46,912 bases of DNA from NCBI GenBank assembly GCA_034660915.1, contig JAYEKE010000048.1, forward strand, positions 48,001-94,912. Reading direction: 5' to 3'. Below the pieces are notes generated by a model that worked only from the letters and a program-made list of their open reading frames with translations, was not told where the DNA came from and ran no database searches. The translations under genes and the position numbers were made by a program. The DNA comes from Pseudomonadota bacterium (GTDB lineage: Bacteria; Desulfobacterota; Anaeroferrophillalia; Anaeroferrophillales; Anaeroferrophillaceae). Each line of letters begins with the position of its first letter. Position 1 is the first letter of the stretch. This document shows positions 7,242 through 14,790 of this stretch, piece by piece.

Positions 7242-8701
7242 CAACTTTTCAATAAAGCATTCTGTTGGGTTAAGACCCGCTTAATCTCCGTCGCCGCCTT
7301 TTGCCGGACTGCGGCCGGGTGTCCACCTTCACGCTGCCAGCCAATCTCGATAGTTTCAAGAAACCTGACGATCGCCGCCTCAGGCAGGGGCTGTGGATTG
7401 TTGGCCCAGGAGAGCATTCCCTGAACCTGGTCGCGGCAGCTTAAATCGATATTAAAACCGTATTGAAAGCCTTTGAAGGCCATTAAGACCGGATAATAGC
7501 CATAATCACGATTCCCCGAAGCCCAGAGCCGCAGGAAAGCGTACTCAACCACCTCTTTGGCGGTCTGCCCCTCCGCGGGACGATGTTTACGTCTCTGAAT
7601 AACTCCACGCAACTCGTTATTAGCCAGCCGCCGTTCGCGCCACTCTCCTTGCTCATTTCGTCCCAAATCACCACCTAAGAGAAAAAGACAAAGATAATCC
7701 TCCAATTGAGGCCGAAGCTCACCAAAAGCAATTTTTTCGAAATTGAGGTGCAGACTGTGCGGTTTGATCTCGGCAACAAAATTAATCACCTCACCTATAT
7801 AAAGAGCAACGAGGCCGGGATCCATCGAGAGCGGCATCGAAAAACTGCGGGGATAGTCAAGACGAACCAGTGAATACTCATAAAAACCGCCCGGCTGGGC
7901 GCCGATCCGGGGAAAAGACAAAAGAGAGCGACCGCGAATATGGCTATCAAGATAGCCCCCCAGACGCCAACTGACATCATCAAGAAAAAAGGCTTCATAA
8001 TAGTGCATATTCTGAAAGAGAGAATCACTTCTTCCACCCTTCAAGGGTTGATCAAAGGTCGCGAAACGCCCCAGATTACTGAACTCCAATTCGACCCCGA
8101 TCGGGGTATTGCCAGGCCGGCTGTGAAGAGCAAAAAGCTCTTGTGCCATCGAGCCCATCTCTGTGAATGGTAAGACCTCTTTTATCAGGATGGCCGTCAG
8201 CAGGGCGTAGACATAGAGACTGCGTTGATTCTCGGCAACCACTTGCTCGATCAAAGAATCAATCATGGGGTCATACTGTGTCCGCTGACGATTAAACCAG
8301 CTCATCGCCGCCAGATTAGGGATGAAATCGTAATAACAGTCCGGCGAGTGATACGGCAGACGTTCCAGATCAAGAGCTCGGCGAGCCCCTTGAACCAGAT
8401 AACCGAAAAAAAAGTGGCGGAAGATCAGCCTGAGGTAGGGATAGAGAATCTCTTGCTGACGCCAGACCCGACGGCTTATCATCAGGCGACGATATTGACG
8501 ATCAGTAGCAATCCCAAGGTTATGGCGAAAAGGGGCCGGAGCCCGGGAGTGGATACTTTGATTTTTAAAGTAGAGAAAACGCCGCCGATAAGTAACGCCG
8601 ATAAATTCACGCAACAACATTAAACGCTCAACCGCATTCAAACGCTGATAAATCCCCTCGTAACGAGTCGAACGAAGTTGCTCCGGAAAATAGAAAGCCA
8701 C
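7241..8701 (-). CDS. Hypothetical protein, weak amidoligase/GCS-like motifs
   Basis: A 486-residue soluble protein with no signal peptide or membrane segment. I do not recognise it as a named family. The stretch IGVELEFSNLG near residue 200 resembles the G(V/I)E(I/F)E strand that opens the glutamine-synthetase/GCS-like fold of amidoligases, and KPHSLHLNFEK about 120 residues later could be the matching metal-binding strand; DDVSWRLGGYLDSHIRGRS lies between. If right it would join a carboxylate to an amine using ATP, but this rests on two short motifs. It stands alone; the nearest downstream feature is a transposon-like element at its stop codon. Start ATG 8701 is the first in the frame. Confidence 0.6.
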   Translation of the reverse strand: MAFYFPEQLRSTRYEGIYQRLNAVERLMLLREFIGVTYRRRFLYFKNQSIHSRAPAPFRHNLGIATDRQYRRLMISRRVWRQQEILYPYLRLIFRHFFFGYLVQGARRALDLERLPYHSPDCYYDFIPNLAAMSWFNRQRTQYDPMIDSLIEQVVAENQRSLYVYALLTAILIKEVLPFTEMGSMAQELFALHSRPGNTPIGVELEFSNLGRFATFDQPLKGGRSDSLFQNMHYYEAFFLDDVSWRLGGYLDSHIRGRSLLSFPRIGAQPGGFYEYSLVRLDYPRSFSMPLSMDPGLVALYIGEVINFVAEIKPHSLHLNFEKIAFGELRPQLEDYLCLFLLGGDLGRNEQGEWRERRLANNELRGVIQRRKHRPAEGQTAKEVVEYAFLRLWASGNRDYGYYPVLMAFKGFQYGFNIDLSCRDQVQGMLSWANNPQPLPEAAIVRFLETIEIGWQREGGHPAAVRQKAATEIKRVLTQQNALLKS

Positions 8702-8839
8702 CGGCCTGCACCATAATAGTGGTTAGTGATCAGGACAAACTTAAACCTTACCCCATAAAAGGACATTCAAACTCATTTATAAGCAATTAATTCGACTTGG
8801 TCAACTCATTATCGTCATGCAAAGATATGGTGTTAACTA

Positions 8840-8868
8840 TTGACTTGTTTCATCGGGGCCGTTAGTTT
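8840..8868 (+). promoter_or_regulatory. Possible sigma-70 promoter for nitroreductase
   Basis: TTGACT (8840-8845), 17-base spacer and TAGTTT (8863-8868), ending 64 bases before the nitroreductase ATG. The -10 is poor, so this is only suggestive. The rest of the 230-base gap holds nothing else recognised. Confidence 0.3.
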
Positions 8869-8932
8869 ATATGAAGAGTAAGGTTGACATGGAAATCCGG
8901 TTTACAGGAAAATCATTTATTAGGAGTTCAAA

Positions 8933-9469
8933 ATGATGCAAAACAACCAGGTGATGGAAGCAATCCTTAAGCGGCGCAGCATCCGCAAATTTGCTGATGA
9001 CAGACCCGTTCCCAACGAACTGGTTGACATATTGCTGGAGGCCGGGCGGCTGGCACCATCAGGGCTCAACAATCAACCCTGGCGCTTTGCCATTGTCCGA
9101 CGACAGGATTTGAAAGATGAGATGGCCCAATTAACCCATTATCATGGCATTATCCGCTCTGCTCCGGTACTGATTATTGTTCTCCTGGATACTGAATCCC
9201 TCTACCACCGGGAAAAGGATATTCAGGCGGTTGGCGCCTGCCTACAAAACCTGCTGCTGGCGGCTCACAGCCATGATTTAGGGGCTGTCTGGCTGGGAGA
9301 AATTCTCAAGAACGGAGCAAAGGTGGTTGACATTTTGCAGTTAAACAAAAGATATGAATTAATGGCGGTAGTGGCACTGGGTTATCCGGCATCCGACTAT
9401 CGACCCAAACCGGCCTCCCGCAAACCCCTTGACGAACTGATTCTTTACCAGGAAGGCAAAAATGGCTGA
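8933..9469 (+). CDS. Nitroreductase-family flavoprotein
   Basis: FMN-dependent nitroreductase-fold protein of 178 residues. The N-terminal RRSIRKFADDRPVP is the classical FMN-phosphate-binding start, followed by LLEAGRLAPSGLNNQPWRF, and VGACLQNLLLAAHSHDLGAVWLGEI is the conserved second helix region; ALGYPASDYRPKPASRKPLDEL closes the domain. The family reduces nitroaromatics, quinones or other electron acceptors with NAD(P)H; the physiological substrate cannot be read from sequence. Start at the first of two ATGs, with AGGAG six bases upstream. The next gene overlaps it by eight bases, so the two form an operon. Confidence 0.9.
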   Translation: MMQNNQVMEAILKRRSIRKFADDRPVPNELVDILLEAGRLAPSGLNNQPWRFAIVRRQDLKDEMAQLTHYHGIIRSAPVLIIVLLDTESLYHREKDIQAVGACLQNLLLAAHSHDLGAVWLGEILKNGAKVVDILQLNKRYELMAVVALGYPASDYRPKPASRKPLDELILYQEGKNG

Positions 9470-9872
9470 AGACAGTTTGCTGAAATCAGGTTATTTCCAG
9501 GTTACTCCATCCACGGCCCCTTCCGCCGCCACCCTGGCCGAACGGGGGCGGACAAAAGTGCTCAGCCGGCAGCTCAATCGGCGAAATCAACGCCGTAAAG
9601 ACGGCAATATTCAGTCCAAGCGAAGCATGTACCAGGAAATCATTCGCCTGCTGGATCGCCTGAGCCATCGATTGAAGGAGCAGGGGAAGGAAATTAATTT
9701 TTCTTTTCTTGAAGTTCCTGAAGGTTTCATGCTGCGGGCCTATGACTGCGGCACCAACCAACAGGTATGTCAACTGATCAGTGAACGTTTCATCCACTCA
9801 CCTGAACGACTAAAAAAGCTTATTCTGGAAGCCATCACCGGTATGGGAACTCTTTTTGATACCCGCATTTAA
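9462..9872 (+). CDS. Hypothetical protein, FlaG-like layout
   Basis: 136 residues, soluble. A basic, low-complexity first half (RQLNRRNQRRKDGNIQSKR) is followed by a heptad-like helix (YQEIIRLLDRLSHRLKEQG) and a short beta segment (INFSFLEVPEGFMLRAYDCG ...) that recalls the FlaG layout, in which a disordered N-terminus precedes a helix and a three-strand sheet. No flagellar genes are near, so this is a structural resemblance only. It starts eight bases inside the nitroreductase gene and is presumably translated from the same message. Confidence 0.65.
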   Translation: MAEDSLLKSGYFQVTPSTAPSAATLAERGRTKVLSRQLNRRNQRRKDGNIQSKRSMYQEIIRLLDRLSHRLKEQGKEINFSFLEVPEGFMLRAYDCGTNQQVCQLISERFIHSPERLKKLILEAITGMGTLFDTRI

Positions 9873-9951
9873 CCGACAAATACACCAATCCGCGCGCCAT
9901 TCAGCCAACATCTTCACTGATCCTGAAGGCAATTGAACCGGAGAAAATCAT

Positions 9952-9980
9952 TGACAAAGCTGAAGCGGATAGTTTATGAA
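9952..9980 (+). promoter_or_regulatory. Probable promoter of tRNA-Leu
   Basis: TTGACA (9952-9957), 17-base spacer, TATGAA (9975-9980); the predicted start falls a few bases before the mature tRNA at 9994, as expected for a tRNA gene. Confidence 0.55.
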
Positions 9981-9993
9981 CGGCGCTATACTT

Positions 9994-10079
9994 GCCGAAG
10001 TGGTGGAACTGGTAGACACGCCATCTTGAGGGGGTGGTGGGTTACGCCCGTGCCGGTTCGAGTCCGGCCTTCGGCACCA
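9994..10079 (+). tRNA. tRNA-Leu (anticodon GAG)
   Basis: An 86-base cloverleaf with encoded CCA. The acceptor stem GCCGAAG (9994-10000) pairs with CTTCGGC (10069-10075), followed by ACCA. The D-arm contains GGAACTGGTAGAC; the anticodon stem CCATC/GGTGG encloses the loop TTGAGGG, giving anticodon GAG (Leu, CUC/CUU). The long variable arm expected of a class II tRNA (GGGTTACGCCC) and the T-arm GCCGG-TTCGAGT-CCGGC are all present. Confidence 0.97.
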
Positions 10080-10088
10080 TATACGAAT

Positions 10089-10129
10089 AAGGCTTGTAAC
10101 TTTAATCGGTTACAAGCCTTTTCTTTTTA
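10089..10129 (+). terminator. Rho-independent terminator after tRNA-Leu
   Basis: Perfect 12-bp stem AAGGCTTGTAAC / GTTACAAGCCTT (10089-10100 with 10109-10120), 8-base loop, then TTCTTTTTAT. Ends the tRNA transcript. Confidence 0.9.
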
Positions 10130-10130
10130 T

Positions 10131-10316
10131 AACGCGGCGATATCAACGAGTTCTTTACCAAACGGGTGCTCGAAAAAGCCGAAGAGTGCTTTACCTGCGA
10201 CGAGAAAAGCTCCCTATTAAACAAGGCGGTATTAAAACAGGCCGGGATAGAGCCTCGCCACGTGTTCCTTCACATTTGGAAAAATCGGCATTGTCACAGA
10301 GGGGTGGCCCTTTATA
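10131..10316 (+). other. Possible C-terminal gene remnant
   Basis: On the plus strand one frame is open without a start right after the tRNA terminator and has coding-like composition (EKAEECFTCDEKSSLLNKAV, then GIEPRHVFLHIWKNRH). I do not recognise it. It loses coding character before the hicA stop at 10317. It may be the broken tail of a gene brought in next to the tRNA. Confidence 0.3.
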
Positions 10317-10496
10317 TTATTTCAATCCGAGTTGTTTACGAATTAAGCGTGCGAGTGATTCTTTAATTTCTGCATGTCTCGGAACAGGAGCTTGTTTCCC
10401 GGTAACAGAATTTGCGTAAATATCATGCCGGCTGCCATGACGTCTAAGGTAACATCCTTCCCTGGCAAGCTGTTTTAAAAAAAGATTGCGTTTCAC
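10317..10496 (-). CDS. hicA: HicA-type toxin (mRNA interferase)
   Basis: A 59-residue protein with a GTG start. It has the HicA double-stranded-RNA-binding-like layout: MKRNLFLKQLAREGCYLRR, the active-site motif HGSRHDIY with His24, and VPRHAEIKESLARLIRKQLG, the usual C-terminal helix. HicA cleaves mRNA and is neutralised by HicB. The GTG overlaps the stop of hicB by four bases (GTGA), the usual translational coupling. Length and motifs are normal, so the toxin looks intact. Confidence 0.88.
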   Translation of the reverse strand: MKRNLFLKQLAREGCYLRRHGSRHDIYANSVTGKQAPVPRHAEIKESLARLIRKQLGLK

Positions 10497-10702
10497 ACCT
10501 CCACCCCAACCTCCACATAAGCAGAGACAGGATGTTCCACCTCCAAATCGGAAGATTCCAACATCATTTGATAGGCGTCTATTATGTTTACTTTCAATTC
10601 TTCCAACGTTTCCCCCTGGCTGAATACTCCAGGTATTTCTTTTAATTTACCCACAAACCAACCATCATCCCGCCAATATTCAAGAGTAAAAAAACGCTTC
10701 AT
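10493..10702 (-). CDS. hicB: HicB-type antitoxin
   Basis: 69 residues with the partial-RNase-H HicB fold: FTLEYWRDDGWFVGKLKEIPG, VFSQGETLEELKVNIIDAYQMML. It lacks a C-terminal DNA-binding domain, so it belongs to the short HicB type, and autoregulation would need HicA or another partner. hicB precedes hicA, the reverse of the E. coli order but common elsewhere. Start ATG 10702 follows a GGAGG-like site (CGGAGGCC). Confidence 0.88.
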   Translation of the reverse strand: MKRFFTLEYWRDDGWFVGKLKEIPGVFSQGETLEELKVNIIDAYQMMLESSDLEVEHPVSAYVEVGVEV

Positions 10703-10774
10703 TTTTCAGGCCTCCGTTTATCCTTTTTTATCTATAGAATAATTTGACTTTGCAACGTAGCAAACATAAAATTC

Positions 10775-10933
10775 CTATTTCCCTTTTTGTTCGCATTTTT
10801 CATATAAACTTTCAGGAGCTATATCAGCGCCATTAGGCCAAACAATAGTTCCACCTTCAATAAATGCCTGTTTAAACAAATTCAAATTTTTGAGGGATGA
10901 AAATACCGGTCCTTTCCCACATATTCTCCCTCC
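10775..10933 (-). pseudogene. DUF2442-type protein, C-terminal remnant
   Basis: Minus-strand translation gives [20 protein letters not shown] followed by [20 protein letters not shown] and [11 protein letters not shown]-stop. This is the conserved second half of DUF2442 proteins, small partners often found beside DUF4160 or toxin-antitoxin genes. A TAA stands immediately upstream in frame and no start is present, so the 5' half is lost. It sits just upstream of hicBA. Confidence 0.65.
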
Positions 10934-11444
10934 TTAACTCTCACTTCCTATAACTCCAATTCCGGGAAATCGCATTAAAAAATCTATTAACGGACTTGTA
11001 TTTTGTAGAAAAAAGCAGGATTCATGATTCATTGCTTCTAACAAAATACCGGGCATTTATCAACCATATACGGCTTAGCTTAACCTCGCCTCTTTTTCCA
11101 ACGTCTGGGGGTTGACGACCGTGGTGAAGGACGCAGATTTTGCCAGACCTTCCACTCTCTCTTCCTGCAAAGGAGGACATAATGCTGCCGGTTGGTCTCC
11201 CTGTAGACATACACATACTTTTTCCGTTTTGCATCCCACCACTTAATGTACCAACTGAATTTCCGTTTTTTTCTCTGAAACTTCCTGATGCGAAAGATAT
11301 TCCACTCTTTACTCCAATCACAAACTCCAATTGGACTCTATCTTACTGTAATCATCGAATAAATATTTACAAAGAAAGAAAGCATGATTAAAATTATTAT
11401 AAAATACATGTCAATAAAATTTCAACAAGAAAGGAGGGGGCATC
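10934..11444. other. Region with decayed coding signal, no intact gene
   Basis: Two minus-strand stretches have protein-like composition but no start. 10934-11060 encodes a tail ending PLIDFLMRFPGIGVIGSES-stop. 11080-11341 is an open frame rich in Trp, Lys, Arg and Tyr (FSWYIKWWDAKRKKYVYVYR, then EWKVWQNLRPSPRSS). I recognise neither. They look like gene remnants in a decaying region. Confidence 0.3.
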
Positions 11445-11858
11445 ATGGCGAAATGTTACTTGACCGGCATCGAAATTCCCACCGAAGAGTCTTTCCTGCT
11501 CAATATCGGCGTTGCCAACCGTGCCATCAAGGATCTGAGAAGCAAACCCGGCACCCTTGAAAGATTGTTGAGCCAACTGGGGCCGAAAGACGAAGTCGAC
11601 ATTTATTCCGTCGGGGAGGGGGAAAAAATCACTCGCAGGAATCGTCGGCTGGTGTGCAAATCCCTGGCCGATTCTTTGGAGGCGGCTTTACCGGACAGTG
11701 GTCTTTTCATGTCCTGGCATGAATACAGGAAACAACGCAAAGATTGGTTTCAGAGCAAACAACCGGAAACCCATTGGGATAATCAGGAATCCCACCAAAA
11801 AAATCAGAAGCCGTCCACCAAAAAGGGAGGTGATGCTGCTCTGGTCTCGAAAGGGTAA
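11445..11858 (+). CDS. Hypothetical protein
   Basis: 137 residues, soluble, preceded by a strong ribosome-binding site (AAAGGAGGGGG). Residues 1-15 (MAKCYLTGIEIPTEE) resemble a small zinc-ribbon-less lead-in seen in phage- and island-borne proteins, but I cannot name the family. The last 35 residues are polar and low-complexity (QKNQKPSTKKGG). It is followed closely by another small gene with its own good ribosome-binding site, so both are likely expressed together. Confidence 0.6.
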   Translation: MAKCYLTGIEIPTEESFLLNIGVANRAIKDLRSKPGTLERLLSQLGPKDEVDIYSVGEGEKITRRNRRLVCKSLADSLEAALPDSGLFMSWHEYRKQRKDWFQSKQPETHWDNQESHQKNQKPSTKKGGDAALVSKG

Positions 11859-11906
11859 AAAAACAGAAAATCCTTTCCAATAATGTCCCAAAACAGGAGG
11901 TACACC

Positions 11907-12080
11907 ATGCCGAAAGATAAAGACCATCATGCCCAAGGACAGCATGACAGAGAGAAAAGCCGAAATGACGGCTGGGCTGAAATTATCATTAGTGGCGGTT
12001 CATCACCGAGTTACAACCCACCTTCCAACAAGGAAGATCGTGAAGCGTACAACGCCGGTTGGAAAAACGCTGAACGATAA
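11907..12080 (+). CDS. Small hypothetical protein
   Basis: 57 residues, hydrophilic and charged (MPKDKDHHAQGQHDREKSRN; ending SNKEDREAYNAGWKNAER). The start at 11907 is chosen because AGGAGG stands seven bases upstream; the longer frame from 11883 would read through that site. The C-terminal DREAYNAGW pattern occurs in small island genes of unknown role. A hairpin follows at 12112. Confidence 0.55.
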   Translation: MPKDKDHHAQGQHDREKSRNDGWAEIIISGGSSPSYNPPSNKEDREAYNAGWKNAER

Positions 12081-12111
12081 CAGCATCATATTTCTTCAAT
12101 AAATCACTTTT

Positions 12112-12140
12112 GCCGGAAGCCTCATACAGGGGCTTCCGGC
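12112..12140 (+). terminator. Strong hairpin after the small gene, terminator-like but no T-run
   Basis: Perfect 10-bp stem GCCGGAAGCC / GGCTTCCGGC (12112-12121 with 12131-12140) with a 9-base loop. The following bases TGGTGAATATC give no uridine tract, so termination would not be of the simple intrinsic type. Confidence 0.45.
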
Positions 12141-12151
12141 TGGTGAATATC

Positions 12152-12439
12152 ATGCAGACAGGAATCAGAGTCATAACCGGGAACCCTCCCTTGGTGGCCG
12201 GTACAACATTGCAGTTTCTCCTGCACCCGGGCAGAAACGAACGCCATATCATCATCGACTACAGTGGCCGGCTAGCCTTCACACTTCAGCGACAATCCAT
12301 GGCAATCACCGAGCAAAAGAAGGTCAGGTGGTATGACCTCGCCGATCGGCAAGCTCCTGTCGCGCTGTTTCAACTACGTGACACTCCTTTTAAAGGAAAA
12401 TGGGGGTTAGACCCCCCGATTAATTGCGGCATCCATTAA
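12152..12439 (+). CDS. Doubtful open frame, hypothetical
   Basis: 95 residues (MQTGIRVITGNPPLVAGTTL ... RHIIIDYSGRLAFTLQRQ). Composition is moderately protein-like up to about residue 80. The last part runs across a GGGGG-TTAGA-CCCCC hairpin and looks non-coding. No clear ribosome-binding site. It could be a remnant. Confidence 0.25.
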   Translation: MQTGIRVITGNPPLVAGTTLQFLLHPGRNERHIIIDYSGRLAFTLQRQSMAITEQKKVRWYDLADRQAPVALFQLRDTPFKGKWGLDPPINCGIH

Positions 12440-12543
12440 TTCACTGATATAATCGGCAAATAATTAACCAAATGCCTGAAATTGAACCGCGTCTCGGTAT
12501 AGGTGGTAAAATAGTTCAGAATCCCCTGGGGCGGTTTTTTCAT
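12436..12543 (-). pseudogene. N-terminal fragment of an unknown protein (with 20-codon leader frame)
   Basis: A 35-residue frame (MKKPPQGILNYFTTYTETRF, then NFRHLVNYLP) resembles the start of a large helicase- or restriction-type protein but ends abruptly. Just upstream a 20-codon frame (12540-12602, MSMKTRELKEAATQISGKTI) overlaps it by ATGA and itself overlaps the winged-helix remnant (12599) by ATGA. The chain of ATGA overlaps suggests the remains of a real operon. The call to a helicase-like gene is a guess. Confidence 0.4.
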
Positions 12544-12598
12544 ATTGTCTTTCCCGAAATTTGCGTAGCTGCTTCTTTCAATTCACGCGTTTTCATGC

Positions 12599-12955
12599 TC
12601 ATTGGTGGTTTCTTAGGTAGTTTTTGCCTTTTTCGGTAAGGCGGTATTTTTGTAAACGGCTGTTGGGCTTGTCGGGAATGGTATACTCAACCAGACCTTT
12701 CTTGTGCAAATCTTTTACTAACCGATTCAATGCACCGGTAACAGTATTCAGTCCAAGCTGATCTGCTATATTGGATTTTGCCAACGGCTCTTTTTGCAAT
12801 AGCAGTAGAATTTTTTCTGCCCCCGACTCTGCCCCCGACTGGTCGATGATGGGTTTTTGTGGTTTATCTGCATCTACAATCTTAATCTGTTTCGCGGGGT
12901 TATCGCCGAACTCCGGTGTCGCAATAATCATGCGAAAACTGTCACCCTCGATGAG
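12599..12955 (-). pseudogene. C-terminal winged-helix remnant of an AlbA_2/RecG-like ATP-binding protein
   Basis: LIEGDSFRMIIATPEFGDNP followed by a linker and a winged-helix domain (EKILLLLQKEPLAKSNIADQ; RLQKYRLTEKGKNYL). This is how transcriptional-regulator-like ATP-binding proteins of the Schlafen AlbA_2/RecG-related type end. The N-terminal ATPase part is missing: the frame is joined, at about 12955, to the middle of a VIT-VWA gene. It is therefore a chimeric remnant made by deletion. Confidence 0.6.
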
Positions 12956-13870
12956 TTGCGGGTCGGTGCCGCCCATATCTGCGTCAATACTGCGGAGGAT
13001 GCGCCGGGTTATGGTGAGATTGGTTTTACTTGCAGGAACCTGTTGTTTGAAAAGGGTTTTGCCGTTGTTGCCAAAGGTTATGAGATTGAAAAAATCTTCC
13101 GGTCGAAGTTGCTTTAAAATGTCGCTGATGGCCCGTCAGGCCTGAGTAATGGAGTCGCCGGTCATCGAACCTGAACAGTCAACCACAATCTTGATATTTT
13201 TTGGAGGAACTTGTTCAGGTGCATGAAATCGTGGGGCAAATGAGGCTAATGCGACATATCTGCCATCAGAGTTCTGTTCAATAAAAATGCTGTCTCTGTT
13301 TTCTTGTGATAGATATATGCCGGATGAAATCACGATCCATACCGGCTTCGCCGGAGGCAAGGCTTATGATTGTTTCGTTGTGAGTTTTAGATATTGAGAT
13401 ATTATGCGATGGACATTCGAGCTCAGCTTTTGCCAGCATGCCGGAGAGGGTTATCTCAAATTTAAACCGATTTTCCGACATCAGATCGTATTTAGGTACC
13501 TGGTGCGGTTCCAGCCCGGTTGCTTCGGGATTGCCGTAGCGGGGAGCGATGGTAGTCGGCAGGATGTAGCGGAGTGAGTCTCCTTGTCAGGTGTAGAGTT
13601 CGGCGTAAGTGATCGAAATAAAAACCTCTTCATGGGTGAGAATGTTGCCAACATTCATGGCGTACATGCCAGTTTGCAGTTGCTCAAGCATGATGGCGGT
13701 GTTGCCATCAGTGATGGCTTCTTCATATTGATCTTCGGCCTAGTTTTTTTAACAATGAGACCCTGTAGTTTTCTTTTACTGATAGTAACTTTCAGGCCGA
13801 GGAGAACAGCTCTCGAAAGGGAAAAAACAGGACAGTTCGAAATTTTAGGGGTTTCTTTAGGGGCTTTCAC
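12956..13870 (-). pseudogene. VIT/VWA-domain protein, broken (frameshifts, stops, deletion)
   Basis: Read on the minus strand in several frames this gives a VIT domain (AEDQYEEAITDGNTAIMLEQ ... GDSLRYILPTTIAPRYGNPE) and then a VWA domain with its MIDAS motif (VVDCSGSMTGDSI) and LKQLRPEDFFNLITFGNNGK. Damage visible: an in-frame TAG at 13740-13742, a TGA at 13587-13589, a frameshift near 13330, a TGA after GDSITQA near 13138, apparent loss of the middle of the VIT domain near 13745, and replacement of everything after MGGTDPQ by another gene's tail. Such proteins are inter-alpha-trypsin-inhibitor-like secreted or surface proteins. Clearly dead. Confidence 0.75.
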
Positions 13871-13914
13871 GAAATAACAACTGGTTATTATTGTATAATA
13901 TCAATATATTGCCA

Positions 13915-13942
13915 TGCGAATTCGAGTCCAGATTCCGCACCA
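13915..13942 (+). other. tRNA 3'-end-like remnant
   Basis: The bases TTCGAGTCC followed by ATTCCGCACCA look like the T-loop, acceptor strand and CCA of a tRNA, but the T-stem does not pair and nothing tRNA-like lies upstream. It resembles the end of tRNA-Leu at 10056-10079 and, like it, is followed by a hairpin terminator. It may be a decayed attachment-site copy or a tRNA scrap. Confidence 0.4.
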
Positions 13943-13951
13943 TTCAGCGGT

Positions 13952-13990
13952 AAAAGGCTGGGATCCTGAGGGATTTCAGCCTTTTCTTTT
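13952..13990 (+). terminator. Terminator-like hairpin after tRNA remnant
   Basis: Stem AAAAGGCTG / CAGCCTTTT (13952-13960 with 13977-13985) and then TCTTTT. Confidence 0.6.
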
Positions 13991-14007
13991 GGTCTGAATA
14001 CCTATAT

Positions 14008-14085
14008 GAGTAATGAGCAAAAGCCATGCCGGAACATCCCTGGAAATTTCATTTAGCTGTTTTTAGAGCAACCCAGAAAGTTGAG
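14008..14085. mobile_element. MITE-like element, family 1, truncated copy C
   Basis: Right half only: it starts near TAATGAGCAAAAGCCATGCC and ends with the terminal repeat CAGAAAGTTGAG (14074-14085). It matches, nearly base for base, the reverse complement of the left half of copy A (2029-2110). The other end is missing, and no matching direct repeat was found. It lies 17 bases before the methyltransferase start. Confidence 0.7.
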
Positions 14086-14102
14086 CACGTATTTTATCAA
14101 TC

Positions 14103-14774
14103 ATGAAAAAATCTTCAAAAAACAGGCTGACACCCCGACAGCAGTCATTGTTCCCCGGCGATCACCTCTTCGATAAAATTGCCAGAGCTGTCTGCCGGGC
14201 GGGAACACTCCCAAGAAAAGAGCTCTATGAAAGCTGGGAAATGGCCAAAAGGATACGGCGAAGATATCGAGGAGGAAGGGTTTTGGATCTTGCCTGCGGT
14301 CATGGACTTCTGGCGCATATACTGCTCATCCTCGATGACAGTTCAAAGACCGCCATTGCAGTGGACAACAAAATTCCTTTAAATGCTCCTGCATTATCCA
14401 AGGCATTGATTGCATCATGGCCGAGATTGAAAAACAGGATCATCTACAAAGAAATGGATATTCAAGAGATTACCATTCTTCCTGATGATATGGTAGTATC
14501 AGCCCATGCCTGCGGCGCTTTAACCGATTTGATTATCGATAAGGCCACTGCACAGCATGCCAGGGTAGCGGTTCTACCCTGCTGCCATGATCTGAAGGAA
14601 TCTTCCACCGGCGGCCTTGAAGGTTGGATGGAAAAAACCTTAGCAGTGGATGCTGTAAGAGCAATGAAGCTGAGATCAAAGGGATATCAGATTGTAACCC
14701 AAAAAATTCCCGACGCTATCACTCCTAAAAATAGGCTGCTCATGGGAGAATATATAAAAGACGAGCGAGATTAA
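14103..14774 (+). CDS. SAM-dependent methyltransferase (METTL25/PF13679-like)
   Basis: 223 residues, cytoplasmic class I methyltransferase fold. SAM-binding motif I is VLDLACGHGLLA (60-71). Later come VVSAHACGALTDLIID, the Ser-x-His-Ala-Cys-Gly signature of the METTL25/RRNAD1-type group (PF13679), and VLPCCHDL with the Cys-Cys-His that follows in that group. Substrate unknown. There is no convincing ribosome-binding site before ATG 14103; a truncated transposon-like element ends just upstream and may have replaced the native leader. It is 16 bases from the next gene. Confidence 0.8.
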   Translation: MKKSSKNRLTPRQQSLFPGDHLFDKIARAVCRAGTLPRKELYESWEMAKRIRRRYRGGRVLDLACGHGLLAHILLILDDSSKTAIAVDNKIPLNAPALSKALIASWPRLKNRIIYKEMDIQEITILPDDMVVSAHACGALTDLIIDKATAQHARVAVLPCCHDLKESSTGGLEGWMEKTLAVDAVRAMKLRSKGYQIVTQKIPDAITPKNRLLMGEYIKDERD

Positions 14775-14790
14775 TTTGTGAGGTAATGAC

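Noticed and set aside
12400-12420. GGGGG-TTAGA-CCCCC as a terminator
   Set aside because: Short stem without a T-run and no clear gene ending before it.
12853-13145. Plus-strand frames across the VWA remnant
   Set aside because: The minus-strand translation shows clear VWA motifs; the plus frames are shadows.
13587-13589. In-frame TGA in the VIT domain as another selenocysteine codon
   Set aside because: The gene also carries a TAG, frameshifts and a deletion, and no SECIS-like hairpin was evident; it is simply a pseudogene.
9994-13942. A clean attL/attR pair from tRNA-Leu to the remnant
   Set aside because: The two ends match only in short blocks and differ in length, so this was kept as a tentative idea rather than called as attachment sites.
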